Below, in pieces: positions 45,317 to 53,485 of a DNA stretch of 64,000 nucleotides. The notes beneath the pieces were generated by a model. It saw only the letters and a program-made list of their open reading frames with translations, made no database searches and had not been told where the DNA came from. The stretch covers positions 62,001 through 126,000 of the forward strand of contig NZ_QJRC01000084.1 in the NCBI RefSeq assembly GCF_013393325.1, written 5' to 3'. Origin of the DNA: Pseudomonas hunanensis (GTDB lineage Bacteria; Pseudomonadota; Gammaproteobacteria; Pseudomonadales; Pseudomonadaceae). A program made the position numbers and the translations under genes. Position 1 is the first letter of the stretch. The number at the start of each line of letters is the position of its first letter.

Positions 45317-46170
45317 GAGGCGTGCCCCCGGTTCACCCGGAATTCATGTTGGAGCCGGTGTTCGACCACCTCGGCGCCGGTCGCGACGCCATCGGCCTGG
45401 GCCAAAGCCGCAAGGCTGGCCTCGACACCCGCCACGGCACGGTGCTGAGCCTTGAAGACATCAGCGTCAGCTTCGATGGTTTCAAGGCGCTCAACGCGCT
45501 GAACCTGTACATCGGTGTGGGCGAGCTGCGCTGCATCATCGGTCCCAACGGCGCCGGCAAGACTACGATGATGGACGTGATCACCGGCAAGACTCGCCCT
45601 GACACCGGCAGCGCTTTCTTTGGCGACACCCTCGACCTGACCCGCATGAGCGAATACCAGATCGCCCAGGCCGGCATTGGCCGCAAGTTCCAGAAGCCCA
45701 CGGTATTCGAGGCGCTGACAGTGTTCGAAAACCTGGAGCTGGCGCTGAAGGCCGACAAGTCGGTATGGGCCAGCCTGGCAGCGCGGCTGAGCGGCGAGCA
45801 ACGCCAGCGCATCGAAGAGGTGCTGAGCACCTTGCGCCTGCTGCCCCTGGCCCAGCGCCAGGCTGGCTTGCTGTCGCACGGACAGAAGCAGTTTCTGGAG
45901 ATAGGCATGCTGCTGGTGCAGGAGCCGAAGTTGCTATTGCTGGATGAACCGGTGGCGGGCATGACCGATGCCGAGACCGAGTTCACCGCCGAGTTGTTCA
46001 AGGGCCTGGCTGGCACGCATTCGTTGATGGTGGTGGAGCATGACATGGGCTTTGTCGGCAGCATCGCCGACCATGTCACGGTGCTGCACCAGGGCAGTGT
46101 GCTGGCAGAAGGGTCGCTGGAGCAGGTGCAGGCGGATGAGCGGGTGGTCGAGGTGTATCTGGGCCGATGA
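45313..46170 (+). CDS. urtD: Urea ABC transporter, ATPase UrtD
   Basis: A 285-residue LivG-type ATPase. Walker [10 protein letters not shown], an atypical signature LSHGQKQFLEIGMLL (His for the second Gly), Walker B LLLLDEPVAGM and the switch His in VVEHDMGFV are visible. About 45 residues precede the ABC domain, as usual for UrtD. Overlaps urtC and adjoins urtE. Confidence 0.95.
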   Translation: MRGVPPVHPEFMLEPVFDHLGAGRDAIGLGQSRKAGLDTRHGTVLSLEDISVSFDGFKALNALNLYIGVGELRCIIGPNGAGKTTMMDVITGKTRPDTGSAFFGDTLDLTRMSEYQIAQAGIGRKFQKPTVFEALTVFENLELALKADKSVWASLAARLSGEQRQRIEEVLSTLRLLPLAQRQAGLLSHGQKQFLEIGMLLVQEPKLLLLDEPVAGMTDAETEFTAELFKGLAGTHSLMVVEHDMGFVGSIADHVTVLHQGSVLAEGSLEQVQADERVVEVYLGR

Positions 46171-46187
46171 TCAATCGAGGACATGAC

Positions 46188-46886
46188 ATGCTTAAAATCG
46201 ACACCCTGCACCAGTACTACGGCGGCAGCCACATCCTGCGTGGCCTGTCTTTCGAAGCCAAGGTCGGCGAGGTTACCTGCCTGCTGGGCCGCAACGGCGT
46301 GGGCAAGACCACCCTGCTGCGCTGCCTGATGGGCCTGGTACCCGCCCGTGACGGGCGTATCGAATGGGAAGGCAAGCCCATCACCAGCCTCAAGCCCCAG
46401 CAACGGGTCCACGCTGGTATCGCCTACGTGCCCCAGGGCCGCGAGATATTCCCGCGCCTTACCGTCGAGGAAAACCTGCTGATGGGCCTGTCGCGCTTCC
46501 CCGCCCGTGAAGCCCGCGAAGTGCCGGCCTTCATCTACGAGCTGTTCCCGGTGCTGGAGCAGATGAAGCAACGCCGTGGCGGCGATTTGTCTGGCGGCCA
46601 GCAGCAACAGCTGGCCATCGGCCGCGCCCTGGCCAGCCGCCCGCGCCTGCTGATTCTCGACGAGCCCACCGAAGGCATCCAACCTTCGGTGATCAAGGAA
46701 ATCGGCGCCGTAATCCGCCGCCTGGCGCAGCGCGGCGACATGGCGATTCTGCTGGTGGAGCAGTTCTACGACTTTGCCGAAGAACTGGCCGACCAATACC
46801 TGGTCATGTCCCGCGGCGAAATCGTCCAGCGCGGCCGCGGTGAAAACATGCAAGCCGAAGGTGTGCGCGGGCTGGTAACCATTTAA
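46188..46886 (+). CDS. urtE: Urea ABC transporter, ATPase UrtE
   Basis: A 232-residue LivF-type ATPase with Walker A GRNGVGKTT, signature LSGGQQQQLAIGRAL, Walker B LLILDEPTEGIQPS and switch region LLVEQFYDFAEEL. The ATG at 46188 has GAGG seven bases upstream; an ATG at 46167 overlapping urtD is the alternative. Last gene of the urea transporter operon. No urease genes follow in the window. Confidence 0.95.
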   Translation: MLKIDTLHQYYGGSHILRGLSFEAKVGEVTCLLGRNGVGKTTLLRCLMGLVPARDGRIEWEGKPITSLKPQQRVHAGIAYVPQGREIFPRLTVEENLLMGLSRFPAREAREVPAFIYELFPVLEQMKQRRGGDLSGGQQQQLAIGRALASRPRLLILDEPTEGIQPSVIKEIGAVIRRLAQRGDMAILLVEQFYDFAEELADQYLVMSRGEIVQRGRGENMQAEGVRGLVTI

Positions 46887-46917
46887 TCTGCATTCAACGA
46901 CCCTGCGAGACGCTGTC

Positions 46918-47433
46918 ATGAGTTACGAAATCCGCGATGCCCTGCCCACCGACGTGCCCGGCATCCTCGACATCTACAACGACGCCGTGCGCAACACCAC
47001 GGCGATCTGGAACGAAACGCCGGTAGACCTGGCCAACCGCCAGGCCTGGTTCGAAGCGCGGGCGCAGCAGGGTTATCCGATCCTGGTCGCGGTAGATGAG
47101 ACAGGCGTGCTGGGCTATGCCTCGTTTGGCGACTGGCGGCCGTTCGAGGGCTTTCGCCTGACCGTGGAGCACTCGGTGTATATCCGGGGTGACCAGCGCG
47201 GAAAAGGGCTGGGACCGGTGTTGATGGCAGCGCTGGTCGAGCGTGCGCGTGGTTGCGGCAAACATGTGATGGTGGCGGCCATCGAGAGTGGCAATGCGGC
47301 CTCGGTGCGCCTGCATGAGCGACTGGGCTTCGTGGTGACCGGGCAGATGCCGCAAGTGGGGGTGAAGTTTGGCCGCTGGCTGGATTTGACCTTCATGCAA
47401 CTGGTGTTGAACCCAGGGGCCGAACCAACCTGA
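46918..47433 (+). CDS. GNAT acetyltransferase, phosphinothricin/methionine-sulfoximine type
   Basis: A 171-residue acetyltransferase. It begins YEIRDALPTDVPGILDIYND and has the acetyl-CoA loop RGDQRGKGLGPVLM (R/Q-x2-G-x-G/A) and the C-terminal LHERLGFVVTGQMPQVGVKFGRWLD typical of the pat/bar and MddA group, which acetylate L-methionine sulfoximine, sulfone or phosphinothricin. In P. aeruginosa a homologue sits among urea/urease genes, and here it follows urtE by 31 bases, so it is probably part of the nitrogen-regulated transcript. Confidence 0.9.
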   Translation: MSYEIRDALPTDVPGILDIYNDAVRNTTAIWNETPVDLANRQAWFEARAQQGYPILVAVDETGVLGYASFGDWRPFEGFRLTVEHSVYIRGDQRGKGLGPVLMAALVERARGCGKHVMVAAIESGNAASVRLHERLGFVVTGQMPQVGVKFGRWLDLTFMQLVLNPGAEPT

Positions 47434-47445
47434 AATACGGCCCAT

Positions 47446-47484
47446 TGTGGGAACGGCCTTGCGCGACGCAAGGCCGCTCCCACA
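47446..47484. terminator. Long hairpin between convergent genes (REP-derived)
   Basis: Two 18-base arms with one mismatch and a 3-base loop, between the GNAT gene (plus) and cbpM (minus). The arms contain the REP tail GGCCGCTCCCACA, so a single fused REP unit may serve as a bidirectional terminator. Confidence 0.7.
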
Positions 47485-47501
47485 GGCGCCAGCATGATCG
47501 C

Positions 47502-47807
47502 CTACATCTGGGTAAACCTGCCCAGCCGCTGGCGCAGCATGCTGTTCTCGCTGCGCAACTGCTGCACTTCCTGCAACAGCTCCAGCGCCAGCGCCACCCC
47601 TTCCCACTCCAGTTCCAGCTCCTGGTGCAGCTTGGCCGCACGCCTGGTCAGCAGCGGCGCCTGATCGTCGAACAACCAGTCCTCCGGCGTTCGCCCGGAA
47701 GGTTCGACAATGCCGTGCTCGACGATTTCGATCACGCAGTCCGCCGTGACATCGGCTTCCTGACACAGGGTACGCATGTCCAATTGAACGATCAGGGTGC
47801 TGCTCAT
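47502..47807 (-). CDS. cbpM: Chaperone modulator CbpM
   Basis: A 101-residue MerR-like helical protein that binds the J-domain of CbpA and inhibits its co-chaperone and DNA-binding activities. It has the helical end LLQEVQQLRSENSMLRQRLG (coiled coil). The ATG at 47807 has GGAG nine bases upstream; a GTG at 47813 overlapping the cbpA stop is possible. Directly downstream of cbpA. Confidence 0.93.
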   Translation of the reverse strand: MSSTLIVQLDMRTLCQEADVTADCVIEIVEHGIVEPSGRTPEDWLFDDQAPLLTRRAAKLHQELELEWEGVALALELLQEVQQLRSENSMLRQRLGRFTQM

Positions 47808-47809
47808 GA

Positions 47810-48760
47810 TCACTTACTCCATTGTGCCCTCGGGTTGAACGCGGCCTTTTCGGAAAGCTTGGCCCACAGTTCACGGGTAGACTCGTCAGACGTGGTCGGC
47901 ATCACCACTTTGAGCTGCGCGTAAAGGTTGCCGCGCTCGCCCTGCTTGTTCGCCAGGCCCTTGCCGGGTACGCGCAGGCGCTGCCCGCTCTGGCTGTCCG
48001 GGCGAATGGTCAGGTTGATCTTGCCCTCCAGGGTCGGTACCGCCACCTTGGCGCCCAGGGCAGCCTCCCACGGTGCCAAGGGCACGGTGATGATCAGGTC
48101 ATGGCCTTCGACATCGAACAGTGGGTGCGGCGCCATGCGAAGGGTCAGGAACAAGTCGCCATTGGCCCCGCCACCGCTGCCCGGTGCGCCCTGGCCCTTG
48201 AGGCGAATGCGCTCGCCGTCGGTCACCCCGGCCGGAATTTTCACGTTCAGGGTCTTGGTGGTAAAGCCGGTGCGCTGGCCCATGGCATTGGTTTGCGGCA
48301 CCTGGAAGCTGATCTGCTTGGACTCCTTGCTCAGGGTTTCTTCAAGGAACACTGCCAGTTCAAGCTCCACGTCCTGCCCCCGCCTGCCTGCACTGCGTTG
48401 CTGCTGCCGAGCGCCACCGAAGGGGTTGCCGCCCCCGCGCCCACCGAAGATCGAGCTGAAGAAGTCGGAGAAATCGCCGCCTTCGAAGCCACCGCCACGG
48501 TTTTCCCAGCCCGGTGGCGCCTGGAACGGCCGGCCATGCTGGCCGCCGTACTTGCGAATTTCATCGAACTCGGCACGTTTCTGCGCGTCGCCCAGCACTT
48601 CGTAGGCCTCGTTGGCCTCTTTGAACTTGTCCTCGGCGTCGCGCTCCTTGCTGACATCGGGGTGATACTTGCGCGCCAGCTTACGGTACGCGGCCTTGAT
48701 CGCCTTGTCGTCCGCCGTGGGCTCTACGCCGAGTATCTTGTAATAGTCTTTGAAGTCCAT
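47810..48760 (-). CDS. cbpA: Curved DNA-binding protein / DnaJ-type co-chaperone CbpA
   Basis: A 316-residue class B J-protein. The J domain ([20 protein letters not shown], with the HPD of KYHPDVSKE), a Gly/Phe-rich linker ([19 protein letters not shown]) and two C-terminal substrate-binding beta-domains are present; there is no zinc-finger domain. It stimulates DnaK and binds curved DNA in E. coli. The ATG at 48760 begins MDFKDYY. A heat-shock-type promoter is visible upstream, and cbpM is co-transcribed. Confidence 0.95.
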   Translation of the reverse strand: MDFKDYYKILGVEPTADDKAIKAAYRKLARKYHPDVSKERDAEDKFKEANEAYEVLGDAQKRAEFDEIRKYGGQHGRPFQAPPGWENRGGGFEGGDFSDFFSSIFGGRGGGNPFGGARQQQRSAGRRGQDVELELAVFLEETLSKESKQISFQVPQTNAMGQRTGFTTKTLNVKIPAGVTDGERIRLKGQGAPGSGGGANGDLFLTLRMAPHPLFDVEGHDLIITVPLAPWEAALGAKVAVPTLEGKINLTIRPDSQSGQRLRVPGKGLANKQGERGNLYAQLKVVMPTTSDESTRELWAKLSEKAAFNPRAQWSK

Positions 48761-48798
48761 CTGTGGATCACCAATGTGAATGTGCGTGTTGCAACAGA

Positions 48799-48826
48799 AG
48801 ATAGGGGTCAAGCATAGCCTTTCAAG
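48799..48826 (-). promoter_or_regulatory. Sigma-32-like promoter of cbpA
   Basis: On the minus strand CTTGAA is followed after 13 bases by CCCCTATCT, close to the heat-shock consensus CTTGAA-N13-15-CCCCATnT. The start site would fall near 48791, about 30 bases before the cbpA ATG. Confidence 0.6.
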
Positions 48827-48924
48827 ACCGCCTTGGGTTTGCCCCATGGCAGACGACTGGTCTTGATTCTGTAGCCAAGTGGCATAAACTGCGCGGCCGT
48901 TTTCGCTCCGGAAGCTGATTTCCC

Positions 48925-50196
48925 ATGTCTGACGTATCCCCGGCCCGCGCCCTGGGCATCGATTTTGGCACCTCCAACTCCACGGTCGGCTGGCACCGCC
49001 CTGGCGTGGAGTCGCTGATTGCCCTGGAAGACGGCAAGATCACCTTGCCCTCGGTGGTGTTCTTCAATATCGAAGAGCGGCGCCCGGTGTATGGCCGCCT
49101 GGCGCTGCACGAGTACCTGGAAGGCTACGAAGGCCGCCTGATGCGCTCGCTGAAAAGCCTGCTGGGCTCGAAGCTGATCAAGCACGACACCAGCGTGCTG
49201 GGCAGCGCCCTGCCGTTCAAGGACCTGCTGGGCATGTTCATCGGCGAGCTGAAAAAACGTGCCGAAGCCGCTGCGGGCCGTGAATTCGACCAGGTGGTGC
49301 TGGGCCGCCCGGTGTTCTTCGTCGACGAAGACCCGGCCGCCGACCAGGAAGCAGAAGATACCCTTGCCGAAGTAGCGCGCAAGATCGGCTTCAAGGACGT
49401 CTCGTTCCAGTACGAGCCGATTGCCGCAGCCTTCGACTACGAGTCGAGCATCAGCCGCGAAGAGCTGGTGCTGATCGTCGACATCGGCGGTGGTACCTCG
49501 GACTTCACCCTGATCCGTCTGTCGCCCGAGCGCCACTTGGTCGCCGAACGCCAGAGCGACATCCTCGCCACCGGCGGCGTGCACATCGGCGGTACCGACT
49601 TCGACAAACAGCTGAGCCTGCAGGGCGTGATGCCGCTGTTCGGCTACGGCAGCCGCATGAAGAGCGGCGCGCTGATGCCCACCAGCTACCACCTCAACCT
49701 GGCCACATGGCACACCATCAACGCCCTGTACTCGCAAAAGTCGCAGTTGGCGCTGGGCAGCATGCGCTACGACATCGAGGACAGCTTCGGTATCGACCGC
49801 CTGTTCAAACTGATCGAGCAACGCGCCGGGCACTGGCTGGCGATGGAAGTGGAAGCCAGCAAGATCGAACTGACCGAGCACGACAGCCGCCGCATCGACC
49901 TGCGCCGCGTCGAGCCCGAGCTGACGGCAGAACTGACACGTGCGCTGTTCGAAGAGGCCATCGACGGCCTGCTGGAGCGGGTGCGCGGTAGCGTGACCGA
50001 GCTGTTGGCCAAGGCTGGCGTGAGCGAAGGGCAGGTCGACACGGTGTTCTTCACCGGGGGTTCCAGCGGAATTCCGGCGCTGCGCAACAGCGTGTCGGCG
50101 ATGCTGCCGAATGCGCGGCATGTGGAAGGCAACATCTTTGGCAGCATTGGTAGCGGCCTGGCCATCGAGGCCCGCAAGCGTTACGGCGCAGCCTGA
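48925..50196 (+). CDS. Hsp70-family ATPase (YegD-like, no substrate-binding domain)
   Basis: A 423-residue protein with the Hsp70/actin ATPase core: phosphate 1 [14 protein letters not shown], connect 1 region [10 protein letters not shown], phosphate 2 [13 protein letters not shown] and adenosine loop [14 protein letters not shown]. It stops at the end of the nucleotide-binding domain, lacking the beta-sandwich and lid of DnaK, as in YegD. Its role is not established. Divergent from cbpA across 164 bases, which hints at a shared stress context. Confidence 0.9.
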   Translation: MSDVSPARALGIDFGTSNSTVGWHRPGVESLIALEDGKITLPSVVFFNIEERRPVYGRLALHEYLEGYEGRLMRSLKSLLGSKLIKHDTSVLGSALPFKDLLGMFIGELKKRAEAAAGREFDQVVLGRPVFFVDEDPAADQEAEDTLAEVARKIGFKDVSFQYEPIAAAFDYESSISREELVLIVDIGGGTSDFTLIRLSPERHLVAERQSDILATGGVHIGGTDFDKQLSLQGVMPLFGYGSRMKSGALMPTSYHLNLATWHTINALYSQKSQLALGSMRYDIEDSFGIDRLFKLIEQRAGHWLAMEVEASKIELTEHDSRRIDLRRVEPELTAELTRALFEEAIDGLLERVRGSVTELLAKAGVSEGQVDTVFFTGGSSGIPALRNSVSAMLPNARHVEGNIFGSIGSGLAIEARKRYGAA

Positions 50197-50204
50197 GCCA
50201 TCTT

Positions 50205-50223
50205 GGGGCTGCTTTGCAGCCCC
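50205..50223. terminator. Hairpin between convergent genes
   Basis: Perfect stem GGGGCTGC-TTT-GCAGCCCC between the Hsp70-like gene (stop 50196) and the AI-2E family gene (stop 50233, opposite strand). Same pattern as at 32876 and 61780. Confidence 0.65.
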
Positions 50224-50232
50224 AGCACGCTG

Positions 50233-51240
50233 TCAGACCAGCTCCGCCCGCTTCAGCTCACTCTTCAGGTAGGCATAGTAGATCGGCCCTGCCACCACCC
50301 CAGGCAGCCCGAACGCCGCCTCGAACACCAGCATCGCCAACAGCAGTTCCCACGCCTTGGCACTGATCTGCCCGCCCACGATCCGCGCGTTGAGGAAATA
50401 CTCGACCTTGTGGATGACGATCAGGTAACCCAGCGCTGCCGCCGCCACCCAGATCGACAGCGACAAGCCGACAATGGTGATCAGGGTGTTGGACATCAGG
50501 TTGCCGATCACCGGTAGCAGGCCCAACAGGAAGGTCAGCACGATCAGCGTCTTGGTCAACGGCAGGTGCACACCGAACAACGGCATCACCACCGCCAGGA
50601 AGATGCCGGTGAAGGCCGTGTTGAGCAGCGAAATCTTGATCTGCGCGAAGACGATGTTGCGAAACGCCTTCACCAGCAGATTGAGGCGTTCGAACAGCGC
50701 CGCCGCCAGGGGCTTGCGCCGGGAAACATCGGGAATGCGCTGCAAGGCGATGATGGCGCCGAGGATCATGCCGATCAGTAGCGTGACGAACATGTGCGCC
50801 ATGCCCTTGCCCACCAATTGCAAATCGCTCAGGTGGCTCTTGATCCAGTCGCCGATGGCGACCTTGAACTCTGCGGCACTGGCGGGCAGGTAGCCTTCGA
50901 TGAAGGGTGGCAGCTGGCCGCGGGCACGCTCGACCAAGGCCATGAACTTGTCCAGCGAGGCGCCGGGGTTCTCCGCCTCGTGCAGCAAAAAGCTGAAGGC
51001 ACCGGCAATCAGCAGCGTCAGGGTGCTGACCACCAGCGTGCCGAGCAGGGCCACCGCCAGCCAGCGCGCGCGTTGCCCAGCCAACAGCGGCTGCAGGCGC
51101 GGGGTCAGCATGTTGACCAGTTCGAACACCAGCAGGCCGGCCAGCAGGCTGGGCAGCAACTTCAGGGGCAAAGCCAGCAGCAGCCCGGCCATGACGATGA
51201 TCAGGCTGGCCAGGGTGATCTGACGGGGGGTAAAGGTCAT
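50233..51240 (-). CDS. AI-2E family (TqsA-like) transporter
   Basis: A 335-residue inner membrane protein of the AI-2E exporter/UPF0118 superfamily with about seven helices and a large central loop. Recognisable parts are PLKLLPSLLAGLLVFELVNML, MFVTLLIGMILGAIIAL and LLGLLPVIGNLMSNTLITIV. Members export autoinducer-2 or act as Na+/H+ antiporters; the substrate here is unknown. Confidence 0.88.
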   Translation of the reverse strand: MTFTPRQITLASLIIVMAGLLLALPLKLLPSLLAGLLVFELVNMLTPRLQPLLAGQRARWLAVALLGTLVVSTLTLLIAGAFSFLLHEAENPGASLDKFMALVERARGQLPPFIEGYLPASAAEFKVAIGDWIKSHLSDLQLVGKGMAHMFVTLLIGMILGAIIALQRIPDVSRRKPLAAALFERLNLLVKAFRNIVFAQIKISLLNTAFTGIFLAVVMPLFGVHLPLTKTLIVLTFLLGLLPVIGNLMSNTLITIVGLSLSIWVAAAALGYLIVIHKVEYFLNARIVGGQISAKAWELLLAMLVFEAAFGLPGVVAGPIYYAYLKSELKRAELV

Positions 51241-51310
51241 ACAGCCTCGACGGCAGACAGCGGGAATGCCCGCAGTCTGCCAGCCTTGGCGGCGCAGGCA
51301 TAGGCGCAGG

Positions 51311-51598
51311 TCATTTCTTCTTCAAGCAGTCGCTCATGTAGGCTTTACGCTCGTCACCCTTCAGGGCTTTGGTGGTGGCGTCGGCGTTGCAGGTTTTCAT
51401 CTTCTCTTGTTGGGTTTGCGGCACATCCTTCTTCAGGCAGGTGCTCATGAAGGCTTTGCGCTCATCGCCCTTCAGGGCCTTGGTGGTGGCGTCGGCATTG
51501 CAGGTTTTCATTTTTTCCTGCTGCGCGGTATTGGCCGCGAAGCCTTGGGCGCTGAACAACACAGCCAACGCCAGCAATGGAATGTGCAGCACTTTCAT
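51311..51598 (-). CDS. PsiF repeat-containing exported protein
   Basis: A 95-residue periplasmic protein: signal peptide (LLALAVLFSAQGFA-ANTA) and two nearly identical 33-residue PsiF repeats, each beginning QQEKMKTCNADATTKALKGD and ending in a C-x-K-K pair (MSTCLKK, MSDCLKK). Each repeat has two cysteines that can form a disulfide. PsiF is phosphate-starvation inducible in E. coli; the molecular role is unknown. The ATG at 51598 is the start that includes the signal peptide. Confidence 0.9.
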   Translation of the reverse strand: MKVLHIPLLALAVLFSAQGFAANTAQQEKMKTCNADATTKALKGDERKAFMSTCLKKDVPQTQQEKMKTCNADATTKALKGDERKAYMSDCLKKK

Positions 51599-51661
51599 GG
51601 AGTGGTCTCCTTGGCTCCGCGCCCGATGCACGGGGGTCGAGCTGAGTGTAGCCAAGAATTC

Positions 51662-52450
51662 TCAGCGCCCCGCCCGCGCCTGCCGGCGGTATTGCTCGGG
51701 CGTGCATTGGGCCTGGCGCTGGAACATGGCGATGAACGCCGAAGCGCTGCTGTAGCCCAGGTCGAAGGCGATGGCCTGAATCGGCAGGCCAGCTTCCAGC
51801 GCTTCGATGGCGCGCAAAAAACGCAGGCGTAAGCGCCATTCGCCAAAACTGATGCCCAATTCGCGCAGAAACTGGCGGGCCAGGGTGCGTTCGCTGACAT
51901 GCACTCGGGCAGCCCAGTCGGCCAACGGGCGGTTGTCGCCAGGCTCGGCGCTGAGCGCGTCGAGCACCTGGCGCAAGCCATCGCTGTGGGCAAACGGCAG
52001 GTAGCAGGCCTGGGTGGGTGCCAGCAGCAATTGATCGAGCAGAACCTGCACCAGGCGTTGGTCGCGCGGGTCTTCGGCCACCTTGAGGTCGCGGCGGGCG
52101 AAGTCGGCGAGGATGGCCTTGAGAATGTCACTGATCATCAAGCTGCACGGTTGCCGTGGCAGCGCGGCGCACAGGCTGCGGTCGAGGTAGATGGAGCGGT
52201 AGACGATGGCCTGCGGGTTGTAGCAACCATGCGCGGTGTCGGGCGGCACCCACACGGCGTAGCTTGGCGGTGACAGGAAGCGCTGGCCGGCAACGTCCAG
52301 ATGCATCACGCCGTGAGCGGTGTAGTTCAGTTGACCCCAGGCGTGGCAGTGCACGGCGCTGTGGGTGTCGGCAACGAACTCATCGTGGCGGAAGTACACC
52401 GGGGCCGGGAGCTGGGTGAACTGAGGGATGTCCAGGTATTTGCGCGGCAT
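51662..52450 (-). CDS. AraC-family transcriptional regulator
   Basis: A 262-residue regulator with an N-terminal cupin-type ligand domain (FVADTHSAVHCHAWGQLNYT..., SPPSYAVWVPPDTAHGCYN) and a C-terminal double helix-turn-helix (LADWAARVHVSERTLARQFL and IQAIAFDLGYSSASAFIAMF). Divergent from the EamA exporter, 162 bases apart, so it probably controls that gene. The ATG at 52450 starts MPRKYLDIPQF, where the cupin domain begins. Confidence 0.92.
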   Translation of the reverse strand: MPRKYLDIPQFTQLPAPVYFRHDEFVADTHSAVHCHAWGQLNYTAHGVMHLDVAGQRFLSPPSYAVWVPPDTAHGCYNPQAIVYRSIYLDRSLCAALPRQPCSLMISDILKAILADFARRDLKVAEDPRDQRLVQVLLDQLLLAPTQACYLPFAHSDGLRQVLDALSAEPGDNRPLADWAARVHVSERTLARQFLRELGISFGEWRLRLRFLRAIEALEAGLPIQAIAFDLGYSSASAFIAMFQRQAQCTPEQYRRQARAGR

Positions 52451-52612
52451 GCTGTCTGCTTGGCAGGGTGGGTTGTCTGGATGGAAGTATAGGCTTTTAG
52501 ACAGACAGTTGATAATGGCTGCCATCGGGGCCTGCTGCGCAGGCCTTGTGTCGCAAAAGGGGCGCACAGCGCTCCAAAAAATCATCGCGATACTTCAGAG
52601 AATCTCTGCAAC

Positions 52613-53485
52613 ATGAATTACCTGTTCCCCCTCACCGCCATCCTCATCTGGGCCGGTAACACCGTGGTCACCAAGATGTCCGCCGGCGCCATCCACCCCG
52701 CCGAGATCGGCTTTTATCGCTGGCTGCTGGCTGCCTTGCTGTTCACCCCGTTCCTGCTGCCCGCCGTGTGGCGCAACCGAGCGGCCATCCGCCCGCACCT
52801 GGGCAAGGTGTTCGTGCTCGGCGTACTGGGCATGGCGATGTACCAAAGCCTGGCCTACTTCGCCGCCGGCATCACCAGCGCCACCAACATGGGCATCATT
52901 CTCTCGCTGATGCCGCTGATGTCACTGGCACTGTCCATCGCCTGGCTGGGCCAGCGCCTGAGCTACGGCGCCCTGTTGGGTGCGCTGGTATCGTTCTTCG
53001 GGGTACTGGAGGTGGTCAGCGCCGGCCACCCCGCCAGCCTGCTGCAACAAGGGCTGAACAGCGGCGACCTGCTGATGCTGGTGGCTACCCTGGCCTATGC
53101 GCTGTACAGCTTCCTGCTGAAGAAATGGCAGCTCCGCCTGCCGCCGATGCAGTTGCTGTACCTGCAGGTGCTGGTGGCCATCGTCGTGTTGCTGCCGCTG
53201 TTCCTGCTGTCGGACAAAACCGGCCTGAACAGCCACAACATCGGCCTGGTGCTGTATGCCTGCGTGCTGGCTTCGATGATCGCGCCACGGGTGTGGATGC
53301 AGGCCGTGCACCGCCTAGGGCCAAGCCGCACCACGCTGTTCTTCAACCTGCTGCCGTTGGTCACTGCGCTGATCGCCGCCGGTGTGCTCGACGAGCAACT
53401 GGCCAGTTACCACCTGGTCGGCGGCTTGCTGACCCTGGCCGGCGTAGTGCTGGCCGAGCGCTGGACCACGCCGATCCGCCGCTAA
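52613..53485 (+). CDS. EamA/DMT-superfamily transporter
   Basis: A 290-residue membrane protein with ten helices and two EamA repeats (PLTAILIWAGNTVVTKMSAG and the second beginning LMLVATLAYALYSFLLKKW). These export metabolites or amino acid derivatives. Paired with the divergent AraC regulator. The 13-base palindrome CAGAGAATCTCTG lies at 52596-52608, just before the ATG. Its end overlaps the convergent lipase gene by four bases. Confidence 0.92.
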   Translation: MNYLFPLTAILIWAGNTVVTKMSAGAIHPAEIGFYRWLLAALLFTPFLLPAVWRNRAAIRPHLGKVFVLGVLGMAMYQSLAYFAAGITSATNMGIILSLMPLMSLALSIAWLGQRLSYGALLGALVSFFGVLEVVSAGHPASLLQQGLNSGDLLMLVATLAYALYSFLLKKWQLRLPPMQLLYLQVLVAIVVLLPLFLLSDKTGLNSHNIGLVLYACVLASMIAPRVWMQAVHRLGPSRTTLFFNLLPLVTALIAAGVLDEQLASYHLVGGLLTLAGVVLAERWTTPIRR

